A stretch of DNA of 64,000 nt from positions 51,364,725 to 51,428,724 of the forward strand of contig NC_079510.1 of assembly GCF_030052815.1 (NCBI RefSeq), given 5' to 3'. The translations under genes were made by a program, and so were the position numbers. Source of the stretch: Hevea brasiliensis (lineage: Eukaryota > Streptophyta > Magnoliopsida > Malpighiales > Euphorbiaceae). Positions 12,033-24,049 of the stretch are shown in pieces. The first letter of the stretch is position 1; the number at the start of each line of letters is the position of its first letter. The notes under the pieces are model-generated. The model did not search any database. It was not told the DNA's origin and saw only the letters and a program-made list of their open reading frames with translations.

Positions 12033-15000
12033 GGCTTGGGTTACTGAAGATGATTGTGTTTGCAGGTTGTTTCTGTTAAAGTCATTCGTAATAAGCAAAC
12101 TGGTCAAGTAGAAGGTTATGGCTTTATTGAGTTTACCAGTCATGGGCCTGCAGAAAGAATATTGCAGACATACAATGGTACCCCCATGCCAAATGGTGAG
12201 CAGAACTTCAGGCTGAACTGGGCATCTTTTAGTGGGGGTGATAAGCGGGATGATACTCCTGACTTCACAATATTTGTTGGAGACTTGGCTGCTGATGTTA
12301 CAGATTACCAACTACAAGAGACATTCAGGGTCCGCTATCCTTCAGTTAAGGGTGCAAAAGTTGTTATTGATAGGCTCACAGGACGCACAAAGGGCTATGG
12401 TTTTGTTAGATTTGGAGATGAAAGTGAACAGTTACGTGCTATGACTGAGATGAATGGAGCTTTCTGTTCAACAAGACCTATGCGAATAGGGCTAGCTACA
12501 AACAAGAAAGCAGTGGCTGGCCAGCAGTATCCTAAAGGTATGCCGTATGCTTATATGCAGTCATCAGTGTTTCTTTAGTTGAATGCCTGTTCTCTACTCC
12601 TGCTGTACTTTATCTTTACTATGCATTGATAATCATGAAATTTGACCATTTGAAATTGTTTTATATGATTTTCTAATTAATGTATGACGTTTAGTATGCT
12701 CAGCATTGTTGTTAAGTTTGCTTTCTTTCAGTTTTATGGTTTCGAAGATAGGAAGCAGTTTCCCAAGTCATTTCCTTCCTGTACTTTCCTTTAGCATTTG
12801 GGCACAATAATTCTGTTAGTCTTAAACTTGCAAACTTATAGCACTCCTATTGTCTCAAAGCAGGGCGTCAAGAGGCTCTATCATCTAGGGGCCTGGGACT
12901 GATTTCAGCTGAATTGGTTACCCTTTAGTGCATGCCTCTCCTAGGTCAGTTTTTAGTTTTTGTCCTTTATTTTAAGCTTTTATGTGGCATCTATTATGCT
13001 ACATTCTTCAAAGCATCTTTTCTGCCCGTTCTATTGGTTGAGCTGTCAGTCAATTTGCATTCTGTTACTGCTCTGGTTACCTAAATTTTCTATCAGTTCA
13101 GTAACATGTCATTTTTTTTTCATTAGAGAAGGTTTAGTTTTACTTTTGTTTCCCTTTTAGTTTTTCAGAAATTCATTTCTATTTTTCCCTCATTATTCGC
13201 AAGTAAATGATTCTAGTTAATAATATGGTTATTTATGTTTCTAGATTTCAGTTGATGTCAAGGTACATCTTGAGGAGTGTGGGTGGTGATGCAGTATTTT
13301 TTGAAACTGCATGGCAGTATGGTTATGATATTGACTATTTCCTCATTTTGCTCTTTCTTAACTCCCCAACTATTTTTGGCTTAGGACTGCTACCTCTCAT
13401 TGTCATTCTTCTGTTTGATTTCCTCCCTTTTATTTTGGTGAATATTCTCCTTCCAAATGAGTGTAGTCTGTTTAGATGAATTGTCATCAGTGGCTCTGGT
13501 TGACCTGCCACCCCCACATAGTTACGCGATGAGTTTTGTCAATGTTTCAAGAATTTTCCCCAACATTTACATGGCGTAATATTTCTTCTTTGTTGGTATA
13601 GTTGGAGTTTTGGACAGTTTTATTACATTCTGGCTGGGAGTGCAGCTGTGTTGAGCTGCTAGAAACTTATATGCTCTTTCCAAGACATTTGGCATGAATG
13701 GCATTTTTGGCTAATTTTGCTACCTGCATTGTGTCAGAAAGTTCTTTATCTGCTGTGGCTTTATGTAGTATATTATTGAGGCAAAGGTTATTTTAGTTAC
13801 CTAGTCATTTGATTCTCTTGTTATTTGCTCATCAAACTTTGATTTGTTATATGATAAGGACAGGGCTTAAAATGTTTCATTTGGTTTGTCGGGCATCATT
13901 AGAATAAATATTTGAACCATATGGTCAACTAGGATTGAAATGTTCTTTATACTTTCACTTGGCAGTGAAATGAATCATAAAAGAGACAAACGGTAGGTAA
14001 ATTAACAATTTGAGTAGCTGAGCTGAGAAATTGAAAAATTAATTGTGTTATTTACACCTTGGAATTTCTGAATCATAATATTTGTGGTGTGATGTTTACT
14101 CAGATAATATGCTCTTCCTTTCTTCAAATTACATTTGCTCTTTTTTTTTGTTAAAAAAAAAAAATTGTTGATATCCACTTATGATGCCTGACCTACTTGT
14201 TTACTATTGTGATAACATGATATCCGGTCAGTCCATTTTCTGTATTTCTATCCATCTCAATAACTCTAAAGAGGATATCTTCCTAAGTTTAATTTTTATT
14301 TTATTTTATTTTTTGTAAATTTCACATTTATTTTTCACATGCAGCTTCATATCAGAATCCTCAGAGTGAGAATGAGAACGACCCAAATAATACAACTGTG
14401 GGTACTTTAATCTATTTTTATATAGTAATTATTACGTTGCAACTTGTTTATGATTTGCACAAATTTCAAAACAGATATTTGTTGGTAATTTGGATTCTAA
14501 CGTGACGGATGACCATTTGAGAGAGCTTTTTGGCCAATATGGGCAATTGTTACATGTAAAGATACCAGCAGGCAAGCGATGTGGGTTTGTTCAGTTTGCT
14601 GACAGGTAAGGACATCCACTGAATAACTACAGTGGCATCTCTTAATGATGAAATTGGAGTATTTTAATTTGCATTTGTGCATGGATCAGGAGCTGTGCAG
14701 AGGAAGCATTGCGAATGTTAAATGGAGCTCAGTTGAGTGGACAAAATATTCGGCTTTCATGGGGACGCAGCCCTTCAAACAAACAGGTTCGTTTATATTA
14801 CCTGATTCCTAGTTTTGTTTTTAGAATAAAATTGGAAATTGGAATGAATCCTTAATCTGATGTATCTACTGGATGTCTCTTTTTCAGCCTCAACCAGATG
14901 CTAGTCAGTGGAATGCTGGATATTATGGATATGCACAAGGATATGAAAATTATGGATACGCCCCTGCTCCCCAGGATCCTAACATGTACTATGGAGGCTA

Positions 15001-15073
15001 TCCTGGGTATGGGAATTATCAGCAGCCCCAGCAGCAGCAGCAGCAGCAGCAGCAGCAAGTGGGATACAGCTGA
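10975..15073 (+). CDS. RBP45: RBP45/RBP47-type RNA-binding protein, three RRMs
   Basis: Nuclear poly(A)/U-rich RNA-binding protein of the RBP45/47 (Nam8-related) family. Exons 10975-11346, 12066-12537, 14345-14397, 14475-14605, 14690-14786 and 14888-15073 stay in frame and give 436 aa. The N-terminus is Pro/Gln-rich (residues 1-97), then come RRM1 (99-178, LWIGDLQYWMDE and GYGFIEF), RRM2 (192-268, TIFVGDLAADVTD and KGYGFVRF) and RRM3 (from 300, IFVGNLDSNVTD and CGFVQFAD). The tail is Tyr/Gly-rich and ends in a CAG-coded glutamine run. RNP1 and RNP2 motifs look intact in all three RRMs. The third donor is gtgggt, weaker than the others but needed for frame. Intron 1 starts with a long A run. 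RBP45 and RBP47 cannot be separated by eye; the glutamine-rich N-terminus and length lean to RBP47, remembered gene order to RBP45. Confidence 0.92.
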
Positions 15074-16700
15074 AAAGTTTTGGCATACTTGTGCTTTCAT
15101 CTTTGTCTTTTTAGCGGTGGGATGGTGGAGGGGTGCTAGTTCCATCTCCTATGTGCTTTCAGGGTAGACCAATTCAGGCTGTGTTGTTTCTTTGCTAATA
15201 GCATATGCACTGTAGAAACCTGCATTTTACTAAATTTTGCACAATTGCTATCTGATGTGATCATATTACATGGTGACGAGTTATTACCATATATCTTGTT
15301 TGGTTCTTGGGTATCAATATTCTGAACTGTTGACAGATTTTATCAGGCCATTGCAGCATTCTCCAGCTTGATTCCACCGTTATTACTAAGACTGTATCTT
15401 TGATCATTAAACCTGTGAATCGTCATCTAAATCCCTGGGAAAAAGCTAGATTTGCGAAAAGATATATAGCTTTTGAATCCATGATATCTGAAGGTTCCAG
15501 TTGGTGTAGAATTATGCTGCCACTCGATTTGTAAACCAAGTGTAAAAAGACTGGGCATAGAAAGAGAGCGCAGGGATTAATAAACGGTGGGTCATACTCA
15601 GAATTGTTTGGATCATATTATATACGGTTGATGTTATACTCTTTTCGTCCTCCAATTTTTTTTTTTTTAATTTTGATCTTTTTTTTTTCAAGAAATTGAA
15701 TTTAAAAAACCATCATAAAATGGGGAAAAAAAACTCAGAAAAAAGATCGTGGAAGTCTAGGAAATTGGCAAGAATATTTTATTTGTTTTTATAAAAGTTC
15801 ATACCTTGTCAAAAAGAAGAATTTTAAAATAAATTTGAGAAGAATTTTAAAATAAAATTTAGCAATTAAGAATAAATTTTAATTAAGTTTATATTTTTAG
15901 AAATATTAATTAAATTCAAGTAGATTGATTTTTGTGGATATTTTATCCATTTATCACTATTCATTTATATTATGTTCATAAAGTTAAAGAGTATTTATTT
16001 GTTTTAACTTTGTGATTATTCTATTTATATTGATAATTATTTTATTTATTATTAAAAATCTAATTAGTTACAAAGTCATCAAATAACAATAATAATAATA
16101 ATTTATTACAATAGACTTTAATTCACAAATTTATTATTATTTTTATTAATTTTTCATTCACAATATTATTATTTTAAAATACATTCAATAATAAATTTTA
16201 TTGAAAAATTGTTGAATTTAAACACTATTCTAATTTTTTAATAAATGTATAATAAAATATAATTTTTATAAATAACGTTTATTTAATAGTAAAAAAAGAG
16301 GAGTTTATGTAAAGTGTAATTTTTTTTATAATTTATGAATTTCTTAAAATTATAATTATATCTTAATTCTTACTTTAATTATAATTAAATATATCATCAT
16401 GAAATGAGTTACATTTTACATTTAAAATTATCATTTTATATTCATATATACTTAAAAGTATATTTTATACTTATTTTTATTATTTAAATTTATTATATAT
16501 AATTTTAAAAAATTTATAATTTTTGCCATTATTTATTTATACGAGGAGAGATCTTATTGGGCCCAAAGGGCTGGCTATTTAAGCCCATTAAGGATCCAAA
16601 CAGAAGGGTAATACTGCGACTGCACCACCTTTCCACTCCTCAAATTATTATTATTTCTTTTTTTTTTTTCGGTTATTTTCTCACGAGCCAAACAACAAAC
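15074..16700. other. 3' UTR then AT-rich intergenic
   Basis: Likely RBP45-like 3' UTR to about 15600, then about 900 bases of strongly AT-rich spacer. No gene seen. Confidence 0.6.
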
Positions 16701-16806
16701 GCCAAAAGAAAAAAAATTAGAGAAGCGGAAACACGGTTTTGTCGTTGATTCCTTGAACGTCCTTTTGGCTCCACTAGTGATTCAAATTCTAATATCCCAT
16801 CGCTAC
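16557..16806 (+). promoter_or_regulatory. Probable promoter and 5' UTR exon of the AT-hook gene
   Basis: Base composition changes sharply from AT-rich spacer to mixed sequence at about 16545. The stretch has a tatttaa-type TATA box at 16575 and ends at ...ccatcgctac followed by a consensus donor gtaagttct at 16807. No matching coding exon lies before the long-poly-T acceptor at 20815, just ahead of the AT-hook ATG. I infer a non-coding first exon and a 4.0-kb 5' UTR intron. Confidence 0.45.
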
Positions 16807-18124
16807 GTAAGTTCTCTCAGCCATTTGACTGTAGCTTGATTTCATTACGTTAATGCAAAAAGTGAAAAGCAATGCAGATGATTAGTTGGGTTTACACGGA
16901 CGTTGATGTGATGTGAATCATCATAGATATTATACTTTCCGTTCTTTTATATGACAGCTAATTGCTTAGATGAGATCATTTACCTGTTTCATGGATTCAG
17001 TGAGATTGTCAGTGAAGAGGAAAATGTGATTGTGATGTTATATTTTGACAGACAATTTCACACATGAAATCTATCAAATGGGTGTTCATATTTTTGATTG
17101 TATGCTTGAAATTTTACCCTTCTTTGTTGTAATTGTCTATTATCCGGTGCTATTTCTTGTTTGATGCGTTTAAACTTGAAGATCTGCCCAGTTGCATTGG
17201 TACTAAAGTTCTGCAATGTGTAATATGCTTTTACTTCTATTATCGTTGGCTTTAGGGCACATTTTCTGGGTATCTATTTATTTATTTTGCAGTAGCTGGA
17301 TATTTGTTTACGTTTAATAAAATGTCATTACTACTTTTCATGTTGCTCCTTCCACCCACCCCTCCCCCTCTCTTATTACTATGGGAGAACATCAGGTTAG
17401 GTATTGAATGCACATTGATCTCAAAACTTACGAAATTCTTTTATGGTATGCAACAATGAAAGAAGGAAAATCTATCATGTGTGCAAAACTACGAGTAAAA
17501 AAGAGAAATTTCTTATCAATTACAGAGTGTATCTACAAAAGTAGGACTATAAATTGGAAATTATTTTTCAATGCAGGGGAATATGTTAGACGGTTGCAAA
17601 ATCATTCTTAGACAATAAGTGAAGCACAAGGGGGAAGAATAATGCCATAATGAGCATAAAAAGGGAATTAACAATTAGTAAGGATTAAGATTAAAATATT
17701 TAAAGTATATTAAGTCACTGATGGTAGAGTATAATGAACTATGATAGTGTTAGTACACAGAATTGCTTTTCAATAATTGCTTACAAAATATATCAAAGAT
17801 GCATGGCAAAACAAACTCTAATTCAAGTATTTAAGCATGTCATCTAAATGAAGGGGCAAGGCATCATGTTCAAATTCTTCTTACACAACCAAAAGCATAT
17901 ATTTAAATAAAATAATTTAGCAATCCTTCTAAGCATTAAGGTAAAGTATTTTATTTGAAAAAAATATGTTGGTACTTCGTAAGTCCTTTGCTTGTGGATT
18001 CAGGGGTTGAGCTGCTCAAAAGATAGAAAAATTATAAATGGCCTTGAATGATGGAAAGCCGAGGTGAATGCTTATAATTGTTATGAGTTATTAGCTGAAT
18101 AGTTATTTTCTACTCTCTCTCTCG

Positions 18125-18156
<32 letters not shown>

Positions 18157-20815
18157 TTATGCATGCTCATGCTCATGCACATGCACATACACATACTCTT
18201 CCATACTTGTTATTCAAATATTTGTATGCATTTTTAATATTACTATAGCATTCTCGAATGGTTACATCAGCATTGTCAATTTGACAAATATAGGCAACGT
18301 GGCTCCTGATGGGCTAATCTTGGAAAAATGTGTAGTCCTACGATAACATCTATGCTAATTGTGCACAGAATGCGGCTTAGCCCAAGCCAAATCTCGCAGA
18401 TATTTTATGGTACATTTGTTAATTATGGATGTTAGATGGGCAATATCATAATTGTATGCCCATTGCCAAATGTAACTATGATTCCCAAGAACCAATGCTT
18501 TCATATCTATTTAGACTCTTGCTTTCCTCTTCCTCCAAAGTGATAATGGCATTAAGCAGAAAATCCACTCAAAGAGCGTGTTAGAGGCAGGTATGCATGC
18601 TTTTATGAGAAAAAAAATTGATTGCAATGGAATTTGCAAGATATATAGCTTGAATTTAGTCTTTTATTACAATCTGAAGCCTTTGTGAGAATTGCATGCC
18701 TTTCTTTTCGCCATGTTTTGAGACGAAAACCTCCGATCCTATTTCTTCACAAACTATTAATGAAGATTTTGATAAGTGGTGAATCAATCCAATCTTATTG
18801 TCTACTTTCTTAAAGAGATCTTCATGAATCTGGAGTTTTATTGAATGTGATGTGTGAATATTTCTGCTGTAAAGTATATCAGATCTGTTTTTCTCATTTT
18901 CATGTTATATAAATTTGAATCCTTCAAATACTGTGCTAAGTGTTGCTCTTGTCATTGAGGCAAGTCATTGTTGGCCTAATATATTACATTCGCAAGTGAT
19001 TTTATGTGGTTCAATTTCCAAAATTGTTCCAAATAAGATCATTAGTTTGGTTTGTGTTTGTAATGTCATCAGTTTCTTTTTGGAAGCATTTATTTTCTGT
19101 TATATCTTTTATACATTCTGTTGAATGGTGTGCAATTGTGCATTCTATAAATATTTCACAAAAAAAAGAAAAAGAATCTTATATACCAAGTATAAATATC
19201 ATCAATATTTGTATATACACTTTCCCAAGTTGTATCAATCATTCTCGTATTTTACTATCTTGTCCCTCCATTTATGTTAAGAAGTTAATATCATATTGTT
19301 CTGTTATAAAAAATTTCAATTTCCAACCCATATAGATGATTTTATTGCAATTCCCTTAACAAAAAAATGGATCATAATGATAGGGTCTAGTTCTTTCTTT
19401 TTGTTCTTTTATTGGCTTATCGATCTATGTTTGCTTAGACTTTTGGTCTTTTTTTTTTATTGGACAGTTAAATCACAAGATGAAATCAGGGCAACTTCAT
19501 GTGGTTTCTGAGTAATTAAATGAGTGAAAATTGGGTTACTGGCTTGGTGGTTTTGAATTTTAATGATGATTGGGTTGGTTGATATCCTGAACTTGGTGTT
19601 GCACCTGTGATTGACTTTATGTTGGATGTATATGTAGCTTGTGTTGATGCTCTGTTAGAAGGAAAAAAATGAGTATATCTACTGAATTCTAGATTTAATG
19701 GCTTATTTTACCCTTTGTGATAATTACATGGACCATGTGTTTCTCTTTCTTGCTTATAAATGATGGAATTGTGATTGCTGATAGTTATATTGCAACTATC
19801 AAACTGCTTGATTATTTCAAGCCCTGCTCATAATATTACATTTCACATGCTTTTGATTTTTGCTTTGTCAAGTTCTTGCTTAATTTGCATGGTCTTCAAT
19901 GCGCCTTCCTGTATGGGACAGAAGATGGTTTTTTATCCAATTTTATATTTGGGATTAAAATCTGATAATATTGACTTGGAACTTCCTATATTATATCTGG
20001 ATTTGTTATTTTTCTTTGTAGATGTGTATTTTGAATACATGATGAAGTTCAATTGAACTTCAATGTCCAGGTTAAATAACACAAAATTTTTGTTCAGTGC
20101 CCTTATGTTCAGACATGGCACGGCATAGCTACAAGGTAGACATTGAAAATTGTGCTTATGCAATGGACTATGCCCATCATAGGAAGATAGGATCTAGTTT
20201 CTCATGCCACAAGTTTTGAAGGGAGTAATTTATTTAGCTGTTTGTTCCTGTTTTTTATGATATTCTTCATGAAGAGTGCTAGTGCTTGTCTTTGGAAATG
20301 GCCACATTATACTATATGGAAACCCATCTTACATCACATTTTTGGGATTATAATATATATTAAAAAAATGTATCCACCAGAAGTATACAGCTCAAGTGCT
20401 TTTTTGAGTTGGTTGCATATATGTTCTTATCATAGTTGCAATCGTTCTTTCAAAGAGTTTCATATTGCTAAAGCAAACGCTAGACTGTGTCCTCTCAAAT
20501 TAAATACATTGAAAAAAGAAAGGAAAAGGGATCTTTTTGATCACATGAGAGGTCAGATGGAAGTTTAGGGACCATGTGCTGAAACCTATATGGAAAAGGT
20601 GAATGGAGTATATTTGCTTACAGGCAGTTTGATATGTATGATATTTCTGTTGATTAATTATATATGGGAAATTTTTTTCTCTAATCATACTCTTTTTTTC
20701 TTTTACTCTTAGCCTTTTGCTTTATTATTATTATTTTTTTTACTTTTCAACTGATTGCTTGAATTCAATAAGAGAAGATAAGTTTTCTTTTTCTTTTTTT
20801 TTTTTTTTTTTGCAG
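16807..20815 (+). other. Inferred 4.0-kb 5' UTR intron of the AT-hook gene
   Basis: GT at 16807 and a pyrimidine-rich acceptor (long T run, then gcag) ending at 20815. Six-frame translation shows only short, compositionally random frames. A CT/CA compound microsatellite lies at 18113-18156. Small extra exons cannot be excluded. Confidence 0.4.
18113..18156. repeat. (CT)n(CA)n compound microsatellite
   Basis: Runs of CT with one interruption pass directly into CA repeats, followed by degenerate catgctcatg and cacatgcaca units to about 18195. Confidence 0.9.
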
Positions 20816-20864
20816 AAGAAAATTTTAATTGTATAAAAACAACCTTCTCCTATCAACTTGCAAG

Positions 20865-22328
20865 ATGAACCCGCAGAATCAAGGGACTGGCTGCTCTCCA
20901 GCAGACCCCCCACAGAAGCGCAAACGGGGCCGTCCCCGCAAGGATGAGAGCCTGGCACAAGGTGAGAACGTTCCTGCAACACCTGCAGCTGATAGTATGA
21001 AGAAAAACAAACAGTCTGCATGTACAATTGGTTCTGTTGGTGATGAAATGGTGGGTCAAGTTGTTTCTGGTGTCATTGAGGGCTCATTTGATGCTGGATA
21101 TCTTCTTAAAGTTAAGGTAGGTGATACTGACACTCATCTGAGGGGTGTTGTGTTTCTACCGGGCAGATTCTCTCCCATCACAGCATCAAATGATGTGGCT
21201 CCACAAGCAAAGATGTACAGAAGGACAGAGATGCCCTTACCAGTTGCAAATCCACAAACTCTGGTCCCTGGCCCAGTTCCTTCATCAGAGCAAAGTGATA
21301 AGCAACCAGTTGAACTCCAAAACCTTGCACCAATAGTGCAAGTCCAAGGGCTACCATCTGAACTTCAATCGACTGTTTCCATTCCACAGGAAAACCAACC
21401 TACCTCTAATATCCTTCCTTTGACTGATAACCTGCCAATGAGTAGCACAGGATCTTCCTTGGGAGGCAGAGCTGCATCACAAATTCTGGAATCAGGACTT
21501 GGAAGCCAGTCTACCTCTATTATGCCACAGATGGGTCATGATAAATTTGCTGAACAAATTGAAGTGCTGAAAGAATTTGAAGGTTCCATAACAAAAGTTC
21601 CTAATGCAATGGTGGAGGCAACTGAGCAATCAAAATCAGTACCAAAGTCAGCACCTTCTGTTGATTGTATTCCTACCAGTGGAACTGTTAATCTTGAGCT
21701 TCAAATTCAACATCAGGCCATGAGTGATGAATTTAAGCCGAATCAATCACTTCATGATGGAGTTAAAAGTCCAAACCTTGAGCATAACCAAGTTAGTGTA
21801 ATAACTGAACCTGAAATTATGTCTGCTGAACCAATTGGTATAAAAATTTGGATGGAAAAACTGGCTTCTCCAAATAAAGCTGCAGTGCCAGAGCTTGCTA
21901 TGAATGTTATTAGTGGAAATGATGCATCCCACCTAAATAGGAGGCCAGTAAGTCATACTGCTAATGTTACAGAGGCAGACTCAGAGTCTGCGCTGATAGG
22001 TGGCCTTCCAGTGACTCTGTTTGAGAGAGAAGCTGTTCCATCTGCACCCAAGCTTGCCAATGAAGGATCTCCTCAAAGGATGGTTGAAACCCAGCTTTGT
22101 AATCCTTCTGGTGCCACTAACGTCTTGAAGGCAGACTCTGATTCTGCAACAGTGACAAGCTTACCAGTAACTCTGTTTGAGAGAGAAGCCATTCCATCTG
22201 AGCCCAAGCTTGCCATTGATGGACCTGTTCTTCCAAGAATAACTGAACCCCTCTTCTGCAGCTCTTCTGGTGCAGCCAATAATGTTGATTGCAACTTGAA
22301 GGATGCAATTCCACCAGCAGAATCTTAG
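20865..22328 (+). CDS. AT-hook DNA-binding protein (At5g54930-like)
   Basis: Single coding exon of 487 aa. The start is the ATG at 20865, 50 bases after a strong splice acceptor; the open frame further upstream has no ATG. An AT-hook with core KRKRGRPRK sits at residues 18-26 and would bind the AT minor groove. A conserved segment at about 60-108 (EMVGQVVSGVIEGSFDAGYL, then RGVVFLPGRFSPI) is the hallmark of a small plant AT-hook family that includes At5g54930, as I recall it. The rest is Ser/Pro/Glu-rich and probably disordered. Two copies of a 52-residue unit (about 371-422 and 423-474, both with LPVTLFEREA) come from a 156-bp DNA duplication. A chromatin or transcription role is inferred; no partner can be named. 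Confidence 0.8.
   Translation: MNPQNQGTGCSPADPPQKRKRGRPRKDESLAQGENVPATPAADSMKKNKQSACTIGSVGDEMVGQVVSGVIEGSFDAGYLLKVKVGDTDTHLRGVVFLPGRFSPITASNDVAPQAKMYRRTEMPLPVANPQTLVPGPVPSSEQSDKQPVELQNLAPIVQVQGLPSELQSTVSIPQENQPTSNILPLTDNLPMSSTGSSLGGRAASQILESGLGSQSTSIMPQMGHDKFAEQIEVLKEFEGSITKVPNAMVEATEQSKSVPKSAPSVDCIPTSGTVNLELQIQHQAMSDEFKPNQSLHDGVKSPNLEHNQVSVITEPEIMSAEPIGIKIWMEKLASPNKAAVPELAMNVISGNDASHLNRRPVSHTANVTEADSESALIGGLPVTLFEREAVPSAPKLANEGSPQRMVETQLCNPSGATNVLKADSDSATVTSLPVTLFEREAIPSEPKLAIDGPVLPRITEPLFCSSSGAANNVDCNLKDAIPPAES
21975..22286 (+). repeat. Two-copy 156-bp in-frame tandem duplication
   Basis: The unit starting gcagactc at 21975 recurs at 22131, a spacing of exactly 156 bases (52 codons). Conserved blocks are ccagt(g/a)actctgtttgag and cccaagcttgcca. 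The copies have diverged but remain open. Confidence 0.85.
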
Positions 22329-24049
22329 GTTTATTCATTGATATGAAAACAATATGGGTAGGACAGTGGTGTCTGAAACTACATAAACAGGAAAAAGCCA
22401 TGATAGATGAGGCATCTAATGGCAGAGGCTGGAGAATAAACAGGCGATGCTCAATTATAAACTTTTAACATATTACCATTTGCTGTGGATTGTTTTGCAA
22501 TGTGAATTGCTGCCCTCTGTCTACTTTGGGTCTGATAATATTTATGTTAGAAATGTAGTAAAGGAGGCAGATTTTGATGATAATTTCTTTGCATCTTATA
22601 GTAGCATTTTACATGCTTTTGCCTTTGAAGTCCGGATGACCATGCTTCTAGAGAAAATCACTTTATGCTGGCAATGATGTAAAATTTATCCCCATGAATG
22701 ACAATTAGTTTTTGCATGTAAATTCAAGGGAGATATTGCTGATAGAGGTTTATGATCTTGCGACCGTTTGATTTCTCTAGGGATCACATAAATTAAAATT
22801 AAGAAAAGAGATACTCATCTCATAAAAGATTTGACACCAGTGCATTCTATTCAAATTTTAGAATTATGATTCACATTTTTTATGCAGTATGATCACAAAT
22901 GAAAATGTATTCTCCTGAATTGTGGGATTTGGTTCTCTCTGGGGCAACTGACTGGGTAGCCATAGTCCATAACAATTTATGTAATAGCAAACAGTTTCAG
23001 TATGTACAAAATTAAATTAAATTTATTCTTTTATCTTGTAGCTAGGCGGGTACATTGCCAGGAAGACGTACTAGATAAGCCCAATTTATGCATGAAACCC
23101 AAACAATATTATTGTTGTGTGTTAATCTCCCTGGGCCCAAATCCAAGAATTTTATGCCAATTTGGTTCCAAATTGAAATTAGACATCCAAAATAAGCTTT
23201 GCACCCAAAAAAATACATCTCTTTTAATTTTTTTTTTTTTCATTTGATTTCGACCAGACTCCAACTTTTTATAAGTTTATATAGTTATCTAGAATGTCAC
23301 TTTGCTTGCTGTTTTGAGTTTATTTGAAATAATTATTAAAAAAAATTTCTAAATATATTTGTAAAGTTAATTTAAAGTTAAATTTAATTTATTTTAATTG
23401 TTAATTAAAATTTTTAATTAAAACATATTTAAAGTGATATTTTTTTATTAAAAAAAAAAACTTTTTAGGCTTTCTAGCCTCACTTAATTTTGTCAAATTT
23501 CTTCTAATGTTTAATTTAAACTCATAAATCCTCCCATGCAATTTTTTTTTAATATAATATTAATTTATATTTAATTGTACATTTTTGAAATTTTATAATA
23601 TATAATTTATTATTATTTTTTTAATTTTACATAGTATATATATTTTTTTATTAGTCCACATTAGTTATTAATTGACTTATTCAATTTCTATTAAATAAAA
23701 TATAAAAGATTGAAAAGTATTCAATAAATTTTAATTCTACAATATTAAAATCATCTACAAAATTGTGAGGTTTTGAATTTAGATTTCAAAATTAATTAAA
23801 AAATATTATTTTTAATAAATGAGAAAAGGCCGGAGAGACGATTCCTTGGTTTGGATCGCCGCCGTTCAAATTTGGCGACTGAATAATTTAATGGCTAAAA
23901 CCGATTTATAGTACGTGTGGCATACACGTGTCCATCTTCAAACTTATGGCCAACCAAAAAATCCAATAATTACAATTTCCCTAAGCAAAAACAAAACGAG
24001 ACACTTTCACTTCAGCTGCTTCCTCTGTTCTTCCATCTCAACCACAATC
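22329..24049. other. 3' UTR, AT-rich spacer and SufB upstream region
   Basis: AT-hook 3' UTR to about 22900, then AT-rich sequence with many A/T runs (23230-23820). Composition normalises from about 23820 towards the SufB start. No other gene seen. Confidence 0.55.
23925..23930. promoter_or_regulatory. G-box (cacgtg) upstream of SufB
   Basis: Palindromic cacgtg within acacgtgtcc, about 120 bases before the SufB ATG, with a second ACGT core (tacgtg) at 23912. ACGT cores of this type bind bZIP/bHLH factors in light- and ABA-responsive promoters. Function here is inferred from the motif only. Confidence 0.4.

Noticed and set aside
18915..20568. Series of 60-110-codon frames in the 4-kb interval
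   Set aside because: T-rich composition gives Phe/Leu/Ile-rich products with no domains; best read as intron.
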